Assembly (NCBI GenBank): GCA_004794655.1
Contig: SMMW01000559.1
Span: 2,666,001 to 2,730,000 of the forward strand
Length of the DNA stretch: 64,000 nt
Direction: 5' to 3'
DNA from: Marisa cornuarietis
Lineage: Eukaryota > Mollusca > Gastropoda > Architaenioglossa > Ampullariidae
Below, one piece after another: positions 1 to 16,484 of the stretch (positions are counted from its first letter, which is position 1; each line of letters begins with the position of its first letter). A model generated the notes under the pieces. That model was not told the DNA's origin. It saw only the letters and a list, made by a program, of their open reading frames with translations, and did no database searches. A program made the position numbers and the translations under genes.

Positions 1-213
1 TTGATTGTGGGGTGTGAATCTGCATTTAAACAGAAAAATTATCATCATTTATGTCATAGTCATCAAGTGATATAATTAGTCTCTCATCTGATGTAAACAA
101 ACATCATGAATTTATTGCAGTAGCACCAACACAGTCAAAGTGAAAATGACTTGTATTAAATAGATGTTTTGAAAGCAACAATGACATGACAGATAAGTTT
201 ATTTCCATCACAG

Positions 214-4977
<4,764 letters not shown>

Positions 4978-7522
4978 TTATGAGGTCACAGGTTGCAGCC
5001 TCCGTGACTTTGTTATTTCTGAAACAGAATGTGCCCTAAGATTGCCTTTACACTTCACGAAGTTGATGACCAAACAGTTACAGTTTTGGGGTTTTTTTTT
5101 ATTTAGACAGTACTGTTGGAATGACAAAAACTACAGCTAGGAGAGCTTGAGGTCAGAAAGTGAGGAATGAAAACAAGCAGATAATCATTGCAAAAACAGT
5201 GCTTTGTTCCATTAATTGTCTGCATATATGTGCAAACAGCAGTATTGTATTTCACATGAGCAGATGGGCATGCATATTCTCTTCCAGTCTTTGAAACATG
5301 TATAAGTTCATGTCGAATAATTGCTAATGGCTAAAGATGACAGCCACAGTAAAGATAACATTTTAAGTTTTTGTTATTGATATTTTTGAGATCTCACATT
5401 CAGCTCTTGACTGGCTGGACATTTTATCATGAGCCCTAACTGTGCTATGATGATCATAGTAATAATGCTGCAAATGAGCGGCTTAATGAGCTCAAGAGTT
5501 GGTCACACTAAATATAAAAATATATGTGTGGGGTTTAAGGCTGTCACCATAAGCTACTTAATTAAGCATCACAAAATTATTTATTTCAACTACAATTCTA
5601 AAAGAAATATGTTAGTACATGTGAAAGAAACGTGAATCTGGTGTTTAAATGCAGAGTGTTCCTGTTATCTTTTCATTTTAATTTTCAAATTTTGAATGTC
5701 CTGATCTCAGTTGTCATTTCTTCCTATTCCGTATGCAAGGACAACCTGTAAATATTATGAACTCAATTGGCATAGCTGTAATATTTTTTTTTTAAATCCA
5801 AAAGATAACCTCAACAGTTATGTCCCAAACAGTTTCATGCTGGGAAGCTGCAACTATTGTTAATAGGGCAATAAGACTGCAGTAGGTATGGTATATCTCA
5901 CTTCACTGACTACCAGGATTGTGCCAACTGTTGACAGTGAGCTGGGGACTTGGCCAGCTGAACTTCATGTCATGCTCAGTGTGTTGAAGTTGTAATCCAG
6001 GATTTATCATCTGCATCACTGCCGCTGATGTTTCAAACCTTTTTGTTTTTTTTATCATGTAAGCTTCATTCATCAGTTCATTCTTTGCATTGTTTACTTG
6101 TGTCATTCTTTGTTATGTACTGTAATCACAGTCGGAACCCAGGTTCAGGTTGCAAGTGTGCCTTAAGTTTAGTGATTACAGCTGAATGGGAAAGATAGCT
6201 GTATGAGAGGTTTGAACATGTAATATTTCAACATTACTAATTTTTGAAATCTTAGACTGGGCATTAAGAAAAAAACCATGTTTTGTTGGGCTGATTCTCA
6301 GCTAAGGTTGCTTGGGGCCTGGTTTGATGTTGGTAGCATCTCTTGTGAACCTTATAAATGACTTGAATTGAAAACTATCAAATGGCAAAGACATTATAAT
6401 ATTGCCAGATGAAAGAGTGGTTCAACTCTGCATGAAAATTAAAAGTATAATGTGCGTGTGAAAACAACCTACCTGAAATGCTTAGCAAAAGTTGAGATGC
6501 TATTATTCATTTTTCAAAAATGGCAGGCAAACTTTGAGATAGATTTATGGCTTAATTACATTTATCATCATCATCATCATTGATCATTACTGTATCAACA
6601 TATTGGCAAGAAAGCAGGTTTGTCCCTCGCACAAAACTTTAGCTTCTAAGGGTAGTGGTTTATCTGTATGACAGTTGTTTGTAAACTGAAGAAAGTCCTG
6701 TTTATAGCAGAGACACCACACTGAGCTGCCGTTTGTGATGCCAGATTTGTCAGTGTGCATTATTTTCAAGACCTTCGCAACACTTTCACGTGATGTGCAT
6801 GACTCTTGTTAGCACAGCATACAAACTGATGCAGTTGTCAAAATCCATCTGTCATTCACTTTTTTTTCCAGTCATGTTTTCACCCTTCGTTGTTTCATTC
6901 ACCCTCTTTATTGTTTTTTTTTTTTTAATCAATCTTTGGAATTCAAAGAAGTTTAGTTCTGTGGCATGCACCCAAAGCCATGTTCTCTGAGATAGGAAAG
7001 GGGATGTTGGTGCATGCAGGTGTAAATGCATACCTGCACATGTGGGTAGAGGTGCATGAGTGTGTGTGAAGTCTTTCCCTGTTTAGTTAATGTGCCTTTG
7101 AGCATCTAACGAATACCATTGAAACGATATCTAGATCATTGCCCTCTGTACATATCTACTTTGACATTGCTATTTTAGTATTTTTTTTTTAGAGTAAAAC
7201 ACCTAAGCAAGAGATTTCAGATTGAAGTTTTAAACTTTCAAAGGTTTAGTTATTTAAAACTCTTTTTGCAAAGACAAAGAATGCCTTTTGTTAAAACTGT
7301 TGGCATATTCGTCAAAAAGAACAGACCTGATAACAGTAAAGTATACTGCAGCTTAAAAAATAATCAAGTAATGGTTTACATTTGTTTATTATCATTTATA
7401 ATTTCAGTAATGTTTTCCACACAGAAGGGAATCAGGATTTATGGAAAGGTGAATGAACAAATGAATAGTTGAATAGCTGAACAAACTGAACCTGCAGTTT
7501 AAGGCCTCATCCTCAGCTTTAT

Positions 7523-7590
7523 AATAAACAAATGAATTTGATTCCAGTTCAGACTTTTGAAGGAGCAAGACTCAGATGTGAGACAATAAA
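7523..7590 (+). terminator. candidate BTAF1 poly(A) signals
   Basis: Two AATAAA hexamers at 7523-7528 and 7585-7590 are followed by a T/G-containing stretch. They would give a 3' UTR of about 2.6 kb. Other AATAAA copies lie near 8277, 8583 and 8708, so the site used is uncertain. Confidence 0.35.
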
Positions 7591-8959
7591 GGATTTGCTC
7601 AAACACAATCTGCCTTCATGTGCACAGGATTTTTGAAGCTTAGAACCCATTTTTAAACCTACAGAAAGAAACTATTTCAGGACCTAGAGATTTTGTCGTA
7701 TTTTTTTTTCTAGAATATGGCATTGAAGGTGGTGTTTCGGAAAAGAGCCTTTGAGACAGCAAGTGAAAATTATGTCCTTGATGGTGCAATTTGTGAGGGA
7801 TCTTTCAGCTGCGCAGAATAATGGTTTCTGGATGTTTCCTTTCCTACTAGAACTGCACATCCATTCAGGGTAAATTTTTGCCGCTAGGGTCACTGACATG
7901 TTGCTAACAAAGTGAATTATCAAACTCCTCTTGCACTTTTTTTTCCATATATCTCCAACAAATTGTGCCAGTCGCCAAGTTTGTCTCCTTTCCTTATGTT
8001 TTTGCTGTTGCTTTGTTTGCAAGCCCTGAATAATTGTGATTTATATTCTTTATCTGTAAAGGTTGAATGTTGGAAAAAGGCTGGGGCTTTGACTGCTTGT
8101 GTTGTTACTAAAATGGTCAAACATGCTTCTACTTAGAACTAGGACATGTCTTTAGTTTTGCCTTCAACACTTTGTTAATGTTCTGATATCCACTGAAAGA
8201 TATGTGGCTAGGCCTATTAGTGTTAAAGCAGATTTGCTGCAATCTTTTTTTTAATTCTAACTTCAACAGACTACAAAATAAATCATGAACACAAGCACGT
8301 TCTAACCCATTCTCCTCTCATTTTCAAGCTAATGATGCCAAAGTTCATCCTACAAAACAGTTAAATCCAAATGCTGTGTTTTACAGACTTTGTGATCTAC
8401 TCAGTAAGAAGTGGTGCTTAGTTATTTTTTTCCTCTCCACGTTCAGGTGTTTTATTTGTTGTTTCTAAGTGTACCACATTCTGTGTCCTTCGTTTGTTTC
8501 GTCGTAAAGGAGGGTGCAAATCTCAAGTTTTCTTCCATCCTGGTGATGCTGTTTCAGCCATGTTACAAAAAAGTAATAATAATAATAAACATCACTTGCC
8601 ACATTTGTCTTTTTGTTTTCTTTTCTCCCCTTTGCAAAGCCATCCTAGGCTTTGACAGCATGAACATGTGAGCATTTGTGCCTTAAAAGAGTGCAATCTA
8701 AATATATGTAAATAAATGTAAAGTGGGGTAATATTCCCCCCTCCCCCCATTTGTCTGGTGTGAACACACATAAGTCATGGCAAACATTGAGCCCAGGTTG
8801 TAGTTCTGAGTCAGAGTTGATTTCATGTAGGTTGTGATGTACTACCTTCCTCACTGAGATGGAGAGACAGATCCAGGTATATGAAACCAAGTGCTTAAGG
8901 AGACTGCTCTGAATCTCATAGAAGGAACACAAAATGAATTCATACACAGTGCAGTGCAG

Positions 8960-9347
8960 TCCTGGTGGGTCCACAGGAACCATTGCTTGGCACCGTCAAA
9001 TGACAAAGACTTGCTTGATTCTGCTTTGTTGCTAGAAACAACTTACCCAAGATGGTCCTTCATGGATATGTGGAAGGAGAACATCAAAGTAAAGAGAAAA
9101 CTGGCTGGTGAATGTGAAAGAATGGACGACCTCATGGATGCACAAGATCGGCCCTCTTGGGATGGCTTTGTTGCTGCTAGGTCTCAAGTCCCCTGCTCTG
9201 CCCCTCCCCCCACCAACAACAGGCACTGGTGGGTCGGCCCCACAGGTGGGCTGGCTTGCTCCAGGACTGGCTGGTGCCAGTGATGATGTGATGTACACAA
9301 ACCACTATTTCACCACAACTTTTTCAACAAACTTACAGCAGAAATAA
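8960..9347. other. GC-richer island with unrecognised short ORFs
   Basis: This patch is clearly richer in G and C than its flanks and is open in several frames: about 130 codons ending at 9283 and 79 codons at 9108-9347 on plus, and 88 codons at 9032-9298 on minus. None of the three translations resembles a family I know. The plus-strand frame includes MDDLMDAQDRPSWDGF, followed by a Pro/Gly-rich low-complexity end. It sits just beyond the presumed epsin 3' end. It could be part of a small gene, a transposon relic or a composition-driven chance ORF. Confidence 0.25.
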
Positions 9348-9390
9348 GTCAAATAATTAATGTTCAAGAGTGGCACATCTTAAAAAAAAC

Positions 9391-9396
9391 TTTATT
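9391..9396 (-). terminator. candidate distal epsin poly(A) signal
   Basis: TTTATT on plus reads AATAAA on minus and is followed downstream on minus by an A-run. The minus-strand flank from 15.7 kb to here has no gene and uniform UTR-like composition, so the longest epsin transcript could end near 9370. Confidence 0.4.
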
Positions 9397-12300
9397 ACAG
9401 CAGTAAAATTGCCACAGATAACTTAAAAAGCATCAAAATATACTTAAGCTTTTAACAATCTTGCTTCACCTTTTTCTTGTTGAAAATCAGGTCTCCGAAT
9501 TGCAAGAAAAATATTTTCTCTTAACACAAACAGGCAGGCTACAAGAACAATTGCTGTGTAAAAATTAAAACAAGATATACTTCTTTACTGAAGCCCAGAC
9601 TTGAGTAAAACATAAACATCTGCCAGAGTTTATGCCATTACTAACATTATAGAATCAAAAACAAAAAAACCACTTCCTCTGCATTATTATGAAATATAGG
9701 GGAGGCTAACAGGTCTCCTGCAACACCAGAAACGCCTGAATGTGATTGTGTAGCAACAGTATGTGTAGTGCAGGTTGACAGACATTTCTCAAATGTGCCA
9801 AAATGCTTTTCTTTACAGGGTACTCTGTGTAAAACTGAAAAGCCACATGTAGTTGCTTGATGGACTTAAAGGTCAAGAAAACTCAAACTCTTCATAAAGA
9901 CTGATTCCTTACGGGTTTGCAAAACCCTTGTAAACAGTTATTCCTTACAGCAGCCATTGGCTGGGACTCACCATGTTCTGCTATATGCTGCAGGATGGTG
10001 TGGAATTTTTTGCCATCAATTAGTTGTAAATTAAAAGTGTTAGATATTAACAGCATGCTAATTGTAACTATTGCCAAAGACCTGCAGCACTTGTCCAAAA
10101 TAACTGTGCTATGGAGAACAGCCAACATATGATGCCAAATGCAAGTCTCCATAGCTGAAATAACCTTCCATTCAAAACACCATACCAGGCAACTTCTTTC
10201 TTTAATCCAAGTCTAATTCTCTTATTTTATTTTTCAATGTCTCATGTTTCTTAAATGTGTAAAAGATAAAGATCATATCACCCAGTGGCTACAAGGAGAA
10301 TGGTTCCCCATGGCAAGTGAAAAGTGGGGCCAAGCCCTGTCGTTTTTCTGCCTTTTTGCCCTGCTTAAAATTTTTTAAAGTGAAAATAATAAAACTCCCC
10401 TCCCCACCCCAATGAGTACCTGAGGTACTCTGGCTTAATGGTACAGCCAGTGCACAAAATTCTAAGGACATATAACACGTGGGGCTAACCATTTTTACAT
10501 AAACCGATGAGCCCAAGTAACCCTGGTGGTTCACACCAGGAAGTTAAAAGGCTGACATTCTCGAAAAGAGGAGTGAAAAAGAATGGCAGGGATGCAACTT
10601 GAATGTTATCTCAGCTGACCCAAATATCACTCAAGGCCCCTGGTTAACATGTGAGTAGAGGGTAGATAGCCCAGGTTCATAAACACACAAAGCCCATTGT
10701 GCAGCTAGACTAATGGCAGTTGCATGTTAGGCCTAGCTCTGCACCACCTGTGTGGCATGTCAATACCTAAAATGCCTTTTGTAACAGAGCCTCCATGTTC
10801 CAGACATGAATGTTTTATCACAGTATTAATTGGAGGATGTCTAAGCATTTTTTCGTAACACAACTCCCAAGTCACAGTTTCTACTTAGCCATTGTAAAGG
10901 GTATAACCTACAGTTACAAGGCAACTGGCTTTGGCAATGCAGATAGTAAACCCCCATAAAACATGGACTACCATAGGCTGACCTTTAACAAAACAAGTGA
11001 ACTAAAAAAGCATATATATATATATATAAACACACACACAAGACTGCTGCTGAAAGCTACATACATTTTCAAATTGCCTTGCCACAAATTAAAGATAACA
11101 TTCATTTTGTTTCATGAAAGGTCCATTAAAAGCTGTTAATACCCTATAAAAATGTTTCCATCACATTATAATCACACTTAAGCAATGCCAGTGTAAGCGA
11201 AGACAGCAAATAAAAAATATCTGATGCTCTACTCTTAAAATCACAAGCATCAAGCAGTAGGTTAAAAATAATTATATAGATTTTGTAACACAATGAATTC
11301 AGCACAGTTTTAACTGAAAGCCGAGTTGTGTGTGTGTGTCCACACACATCTATAGGTAAAGCTGTGATCTGGTCTGTCTTTCACCTGACATGGCCATGTG
11401 CTTTTGTAGAATCTTGAACAATAAAAAACACATTGGTGGTAAAAAGTATCTTGGGCTAAGATTATGCACAGCAAGTACCATCTAAGCTAAAATGTAATTT
11501 TGTTGATCTGTTTGATAGTAGAACTTGCTTTTCATTTCACAAGTTAGGTGATATGGATATCCTTTCTTAGTACTCATCAATCTGAGCTACATCATATCTA
11601 TGAATTGTATAACGTAAAGGGTGGTTAACTTAAATGGACACCTGCAACTGAATGAAGCATTAAAATCTGAAGTAAAAGTGTTGTGCATCTGGTCTTTCAA
11701 ACGATATCTCCAAGTTAATGTTTCGCATATATATGAAAATACTCTACAAAAATACAACTTGAAGTTAACAAAGTTTTCGGGAAAACCAGAGAAGAATAAA
11801 CAGCCTTTAGTGGACCTTTCAAAACCTAAAAAACATTTAGGCATGCATACAGTACTCTCTGGCATAAAAATCTTGCATAAATGACTCCTCAGCTCCTATT
11901 TATTTGTAAATCATATTGAAAATCAGTGCATCTGAGCTACAGATTAACATGAAACTGAAACACTTTTAAAAAGCATTTTCCATACAGAAAGAAAAGAAAA
12001 TCAATATTAAAAAAAAGACCTAGCTACCCACCAAAACCAGAAACAAAGTTCCCAACTGACATTGCACTAGATAACCCAATTCTGACATTTTCACAGATTA
12101 CTCATCCTTACTCTGAGCCAGAACCATTCGAAACAGAACACAACTTACTGTAATTTTCCTGTCATTTATTCCTTTCTCTTGTCTGTAGCTGACGTTATGA
12201 CAATGAAGCATACAAAGAGGCTATAACAAGAAAGAATATTTTGTCACTTTTTGGGTAGTGGTGTTTACAAGTGTTGAACGCACAATCATACTTCTGTAGG

Positions 12301-12888
12301 TATTTACTGCCTATGTACCACAAATCTACAGCATCTGAATAATATACAAGTATATTGCATTAATGTTGTTTCTGAACCACCTGGAACCCCATCTTCAGAA
12401 TTATCATGCAAACATGACAACACATGCTTAGAAAAGATAAAATTAATACTTTTGAAAAGAAACAACTGGTTAAGGCATTAAGCTTGTTTTAAGTAGTATT
12501 CAACAGGCAGTCAAGCACACCTTCAGAAATATACATAATAAAATACTCCAAGCTGCTAATTAAAATAAAGGAGAACAATGGCATTACAGCTTCAGTTCTT
12601 CAGTAAGCATTAACCCTTTCAGTGCCACCTTTGTTATTTGAAACCACTAAGGCAGACAGGTATTCTATGAAGTGTAGTGCAAGTTTACTCCAAGCTGAAA
12701 CAATACTTTGCACTAAGACTTCATGCAGTCTGTTACATTTCCTACAGAGCATGATCTATAAATAACCTGCAGCCCAAAACTAACTTGCTGTCATTCTTCC
12801 CATGCTAAATCCACACAAACTGTTGGCACAGTTAATTTACAAATATTCCAGCTCAAGAAATTTTACTGCTCATAGTTATAAATACATA

Positions 12889-12942
12889 GCTGTACAGAAA
12901 TGGCACTGGCAACGTGCTGTATAGAAATGGTACTGGCAATGT
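12889..12942. repeat. 27-bp imperfect tandem duplication
   Basis: Two adjacent copies of a 27-bp unit start at 12889 and 12916 with GCTGTACAG or GCTGTATAG, differ at three positions, and are followed by the start of a third (GCTGTG). They lie in the presumed epsin 3' UTR. Confidence 0.85.
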
Positions 12943-15359
12943 GCTGTGCCATGCAAAATTTATCACTGCTCAAAATCAATTTTATAAAAGTCAAGCAATG
13001 GGTTGAAGATGTCAACGTCAAAGCATGAATATAATTCGTTCTACATGTTTTTGTAACATTACCTTGATTCTGAGATTTCATGGATAAAATTATTATAATG
13101 CTGAATTTCCTGTTTTTAATTTTTATAAAAGCCTTACATTTAAGTGTTGATGTAGCAACTTATTCTGTCACTACATCCCACATGGGTGAGCTACATGAAC
13201 AAGATTTGTCAATCAGCATTCTTTAAAGCTTAGAACAAAAACTATGTGAGATTCCTAGATTTCCAAAATCTTGTGGTATATCCCATGTGCATAGCATTAC
13301 TAAATGAGCCTACACCTCTTCCAGAGTAAAAAAAAATTGAGGAGAGGAAGGCCTAACAATATGACACTTTCCTTTTCCCCTTGCATAAATTTAAAAAGGG
13401 TTCTGAATGCAAATTCTTTACATTGAATTATAGAACCCTTCTATACGAACAACATAAATTACTGGACATTTAAAACCTGGCACTAAAACTCTCTTACTAG
13501 ACTCATGATGCAACTATAACCTTGGAAAAAAAAGGCCGTTTCATCAGTGCATTAGTGCCTTTTAAAGGGTAACCTTTAAGGTCATTAGCAAGTATTTCCT
13601 TTTTTCTTTTTGTTTTTTCAAGGACTGTTTTTGTTAGTTTGTAAGTTCAGATTTACCAGCAGTATCTGCATGAGTGCATGGTCACAAAAGAGCATCATCT
13701 CCCAGATGATTATCTTTTTCACTTGTAATAATGTTTTTGTCTTCAAATCATGTCATAATAGCATTCTGCCATCATATCATATCAAGACTCTTGAAAGCAT
13801 CACTTGCTAAAGCTGCTCATTCTTCTAACATTAGAAGAAAAAAACTTGCTGAGCTGCATGTGATATGCTATAGAGAAATCTAAAGAATCTGCTGAAAAAT
13901 TCTCACACCAAATTTTTGCTGAAATTTAAATGGCAAGGTGCTAAGCACTTAATTAACTTTAAAAAAGTTCGCCTTTGGAAAAGCCCAATGTTTTGTTTTG
14001 GAAAGTACAACACCACAGTAATAAGACATTATTACTCTGGAAGAGATTAAGCTGCTGAAATGGGAAAAAAATGCATCAAAAAAACTTTGTCATTACTCAA
14101 GACTGTTCACCATTTTTTTGGCAAGTGGTGCATCACAAACCAAAATCTATCTACATTTTTGTGAGCAAAAGAAAAAAAAATCATAAAAATATCATAAACA
14201 AGACTTATCCTTCACTCAAAAAACAAGAGATGGGTTCTAGGAATGATCAAACAAAGATTGCAGCTTTACTGCAACAAGTGACTGCAGAGATGCAGAGACA
14301 GGATTTCTGTATTTAAGTGCTAACCAGCAGATCAGTCTACAAGATCTACAACAGATATTGCAACCATTTGAAAATCATGGAATTTGTAAAACGATGAGCG
14401 GTACAATCAGGGTGTCACTGCACATCAGTAAAACACTCTGAGGCACTTTATCATTACATCATGGTCAATCTCTTGATTGCTCTGGTTGTCAAAATGCAAA
14501 GCAACCATCCTCAACTGCAACTGAAGTACCGCTGACAGTGATTCCAGCATGTTTTTATGCTTCCAGGATATTTCACGCAATAGTACTTAACACATCGACA
14601 GAAACAAATTTCCTGATGTTTCCAGCACCAGTTACCAGTTTTCCAGCCAACACCAACAAAGCATGACCACATGTTTTTCAATACATAAAGTAAAAATATA
14701 TGTACTTTAAAGTTTAAAAAAAAATTAAAGTGGAACAGTTTTACATAAATTTCAAATTCTTTTAAAATCTGCAAATTCTGTCCAAAATGTATAAGTGATA
14801 AGTTATTAAGTATTAAGACCTTAAAAAGGACCACATTAACTTTCTATTTTTGTGTTCCTAAAATAAAATAAGGCAGAAAGCATGGTGTACTGAGGCATAC
14901 TTGGTCTCTATGTGATAAAGGTCATAACTATCTTTGACACATATTCCAGGACTCTTCCAGGGGGCTGGAAATTGTTTCCAATTTTCCTGACCAGAAAGGA
15001 CTGTAAGCACACTAATTAAAAAAGAAATGTGCACCTTTTATCTATGATAATATTAAGCCAGCAAGCACTGTACATTCTAATCCATGACAAATTTTGTGGC
15101 ACTTTTACTCAAGAGTTCTGCTAACAAAAGCTGTAAATGAGAATGAAAATTCCCACAAATACCATTTTTTAAAGCACAATATGTCACCATTTGTATAAAG
15201 GGGAAAATTTGTACAATTCTGCTTACTCTTGAGACAACAACTATCTTTTTAGATGGTTGATTCTGAGAATGCAACACTTTCAGAATCATCTAAATAGATA
15301 CAGCGGAAGGGGGAAGGAAAAAAAAAAAAAGAGGGCTTCAAAGCATCATGGCAATGGCA

Positions 15360-15365
15360 TTTATT
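15360..15365 (-). terminator. candidate proximal epsin poly(A) signal
   Basis: TTTATT on plus is AATAAA on minus, about 395 bases past the epsin stop codon. Confidence 0.45.
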
Positions 15366-15758
15366 ACTGAACCATCTGAAGTCAGCTTGTTTCTGCAAAA
15401 AACATTCTCTGCTCTTTGCTTGCATGTGGAGTTATTAACGAAGGCGACAAACGGCACTGTATCTTCCACTCAAAGGTGCAATACACGCTGTATAATACAC
15501 CAGACACACCAACAGTAACTTATACAAAAATACTGAGAGAAAAGTTCTGGTGTGTACTTAGTCCCCTTCTTAAGTCAAAATTTAAAAAAAAAGAAGAAAA
15601 AAGATTCCATCATGAATATTTCTTATATGTTGTCTGACACTGGCCACGCAAGAAGCATCAGTCCCTCCACTGAAGATATATTTGCCAGGTTTTTAGCAGT
15701 CTTGAAAATAAATATGTCTGTCAAACAGCCAAACCTCCTGGTGCAAAGCTGCTTTTCC

Positions 15759-16484
15759 TCACAAAAATGGGTTGTAACCTTGTGCCTGTGGTTGACTGGG
15801 CTGGGCCATGTTGCTGACTGGAAGAAGGGGTGCTGGCAGCAAGGTTGTCTGAGCTGACTGAGAAAAACCAATGGTTGGGTTAGCTATCTGTCCCATAGGG
15901 ACACGTCCCACATTCCCATCTTGAAAAGGGTTGTTCCCACCAGGGTTGGTCAACGCAAAAGGATTGTTTGCTGCAAAAAAGGCAAACATACAAAGTTATG
16001 TATTCTAAAAGTGTTTTGCTAAAATTAAATATAACAAATAATGAGAAAACTATGCACATTGGAGAAACAGGGCCAGGGATGGGGACGAGAGAAGGAGTGA
16101 AGGAGAGAAAAGTAGGGAAGACAAATCTGTGCACACACACTGGGTTATCTGTGCACACACTGGGTTATCTGTGCATACACACTGGGTTATCCATGTCTCT
16201 CAACATGAGGTTCTGTGCCTGCACATGTTTATGTGATTAAAGACTGTAAAACCTAACCACACATTTGGGTATGTTTTAATCGGACTAAGAAAAAAAAAGA
16301 GAGAGAAACTGACATTTAGCCTACTGCACACCTTTAGGTGGATCTTTTGCTACAAGCAAGTCAAGGTTGACCAGATTGGCATTGGCACCAAGAAAATCTT
16401 CAGGAGACTTCTTGCGGGCAGGGTTTGGCAGATTCTGCTCCATGCTTGACATACTCCACACTCCTCCTGCACTACGCCCACTGC
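15759..16484 (-). CDS. epsin exons 6-7 (coding): clathrin box and NPF tail
   Basis: Exon 16332-16484 contains PEDFLGANANLVNLDLLV, the counterpart of the distal clathrin-binding LVDLD segment of vertebrate epsins. Exon 15759-15970 has three NPF motifs: NNPFAL, NNPFQD and the C-terminal YNPFL before TGA. NPF motifs near the C-terminus are the family's EH-domain ligands. Confidence 0.92.

Larger units (their letters stand above)
4978..9374. other. BTAF1 3' UTR and convergent intergenic region
   Basis: This AT-rich DNA between the BTAF1 stop and the epsin 3' end has no long open frame and no recognised exon. It contains several AATAAA hexamers, a short CAT repeat near 6565-6581 and T-rich runs. 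How far the BTAF1 transcript extends cannot be read from the sequence. A GC-richer patch at about 8960-9290 is listed separately. Confidence 0.6.
9375..15758 (-). other. probable long epsin 3' UTR (or 3' intergenic DNA)
   Basis: About 6.4 kb of AT-rich DNA follows the epsin stop codon. It has no supported coding exon on either strand. It holds a TA/CA microsatellite near 11011-11040 and a 27-bp duplication at 12889-12942, and is otherwise non-repetitive. Reading it as 3' UTR rests on the AATAAA near its far end and the lack of any other gene. A proximal signal at 15360-15365 would instead give a 0.4-kb UTR. Confidence 0.5.

Noticed and set aside
8891..9283. 130-codon ORF as a definite gene
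   Set aside because: No recognisable domain, no clear splice sites, and it overlaps other open frames in a composition-biased patch. It is kept only as an observation.
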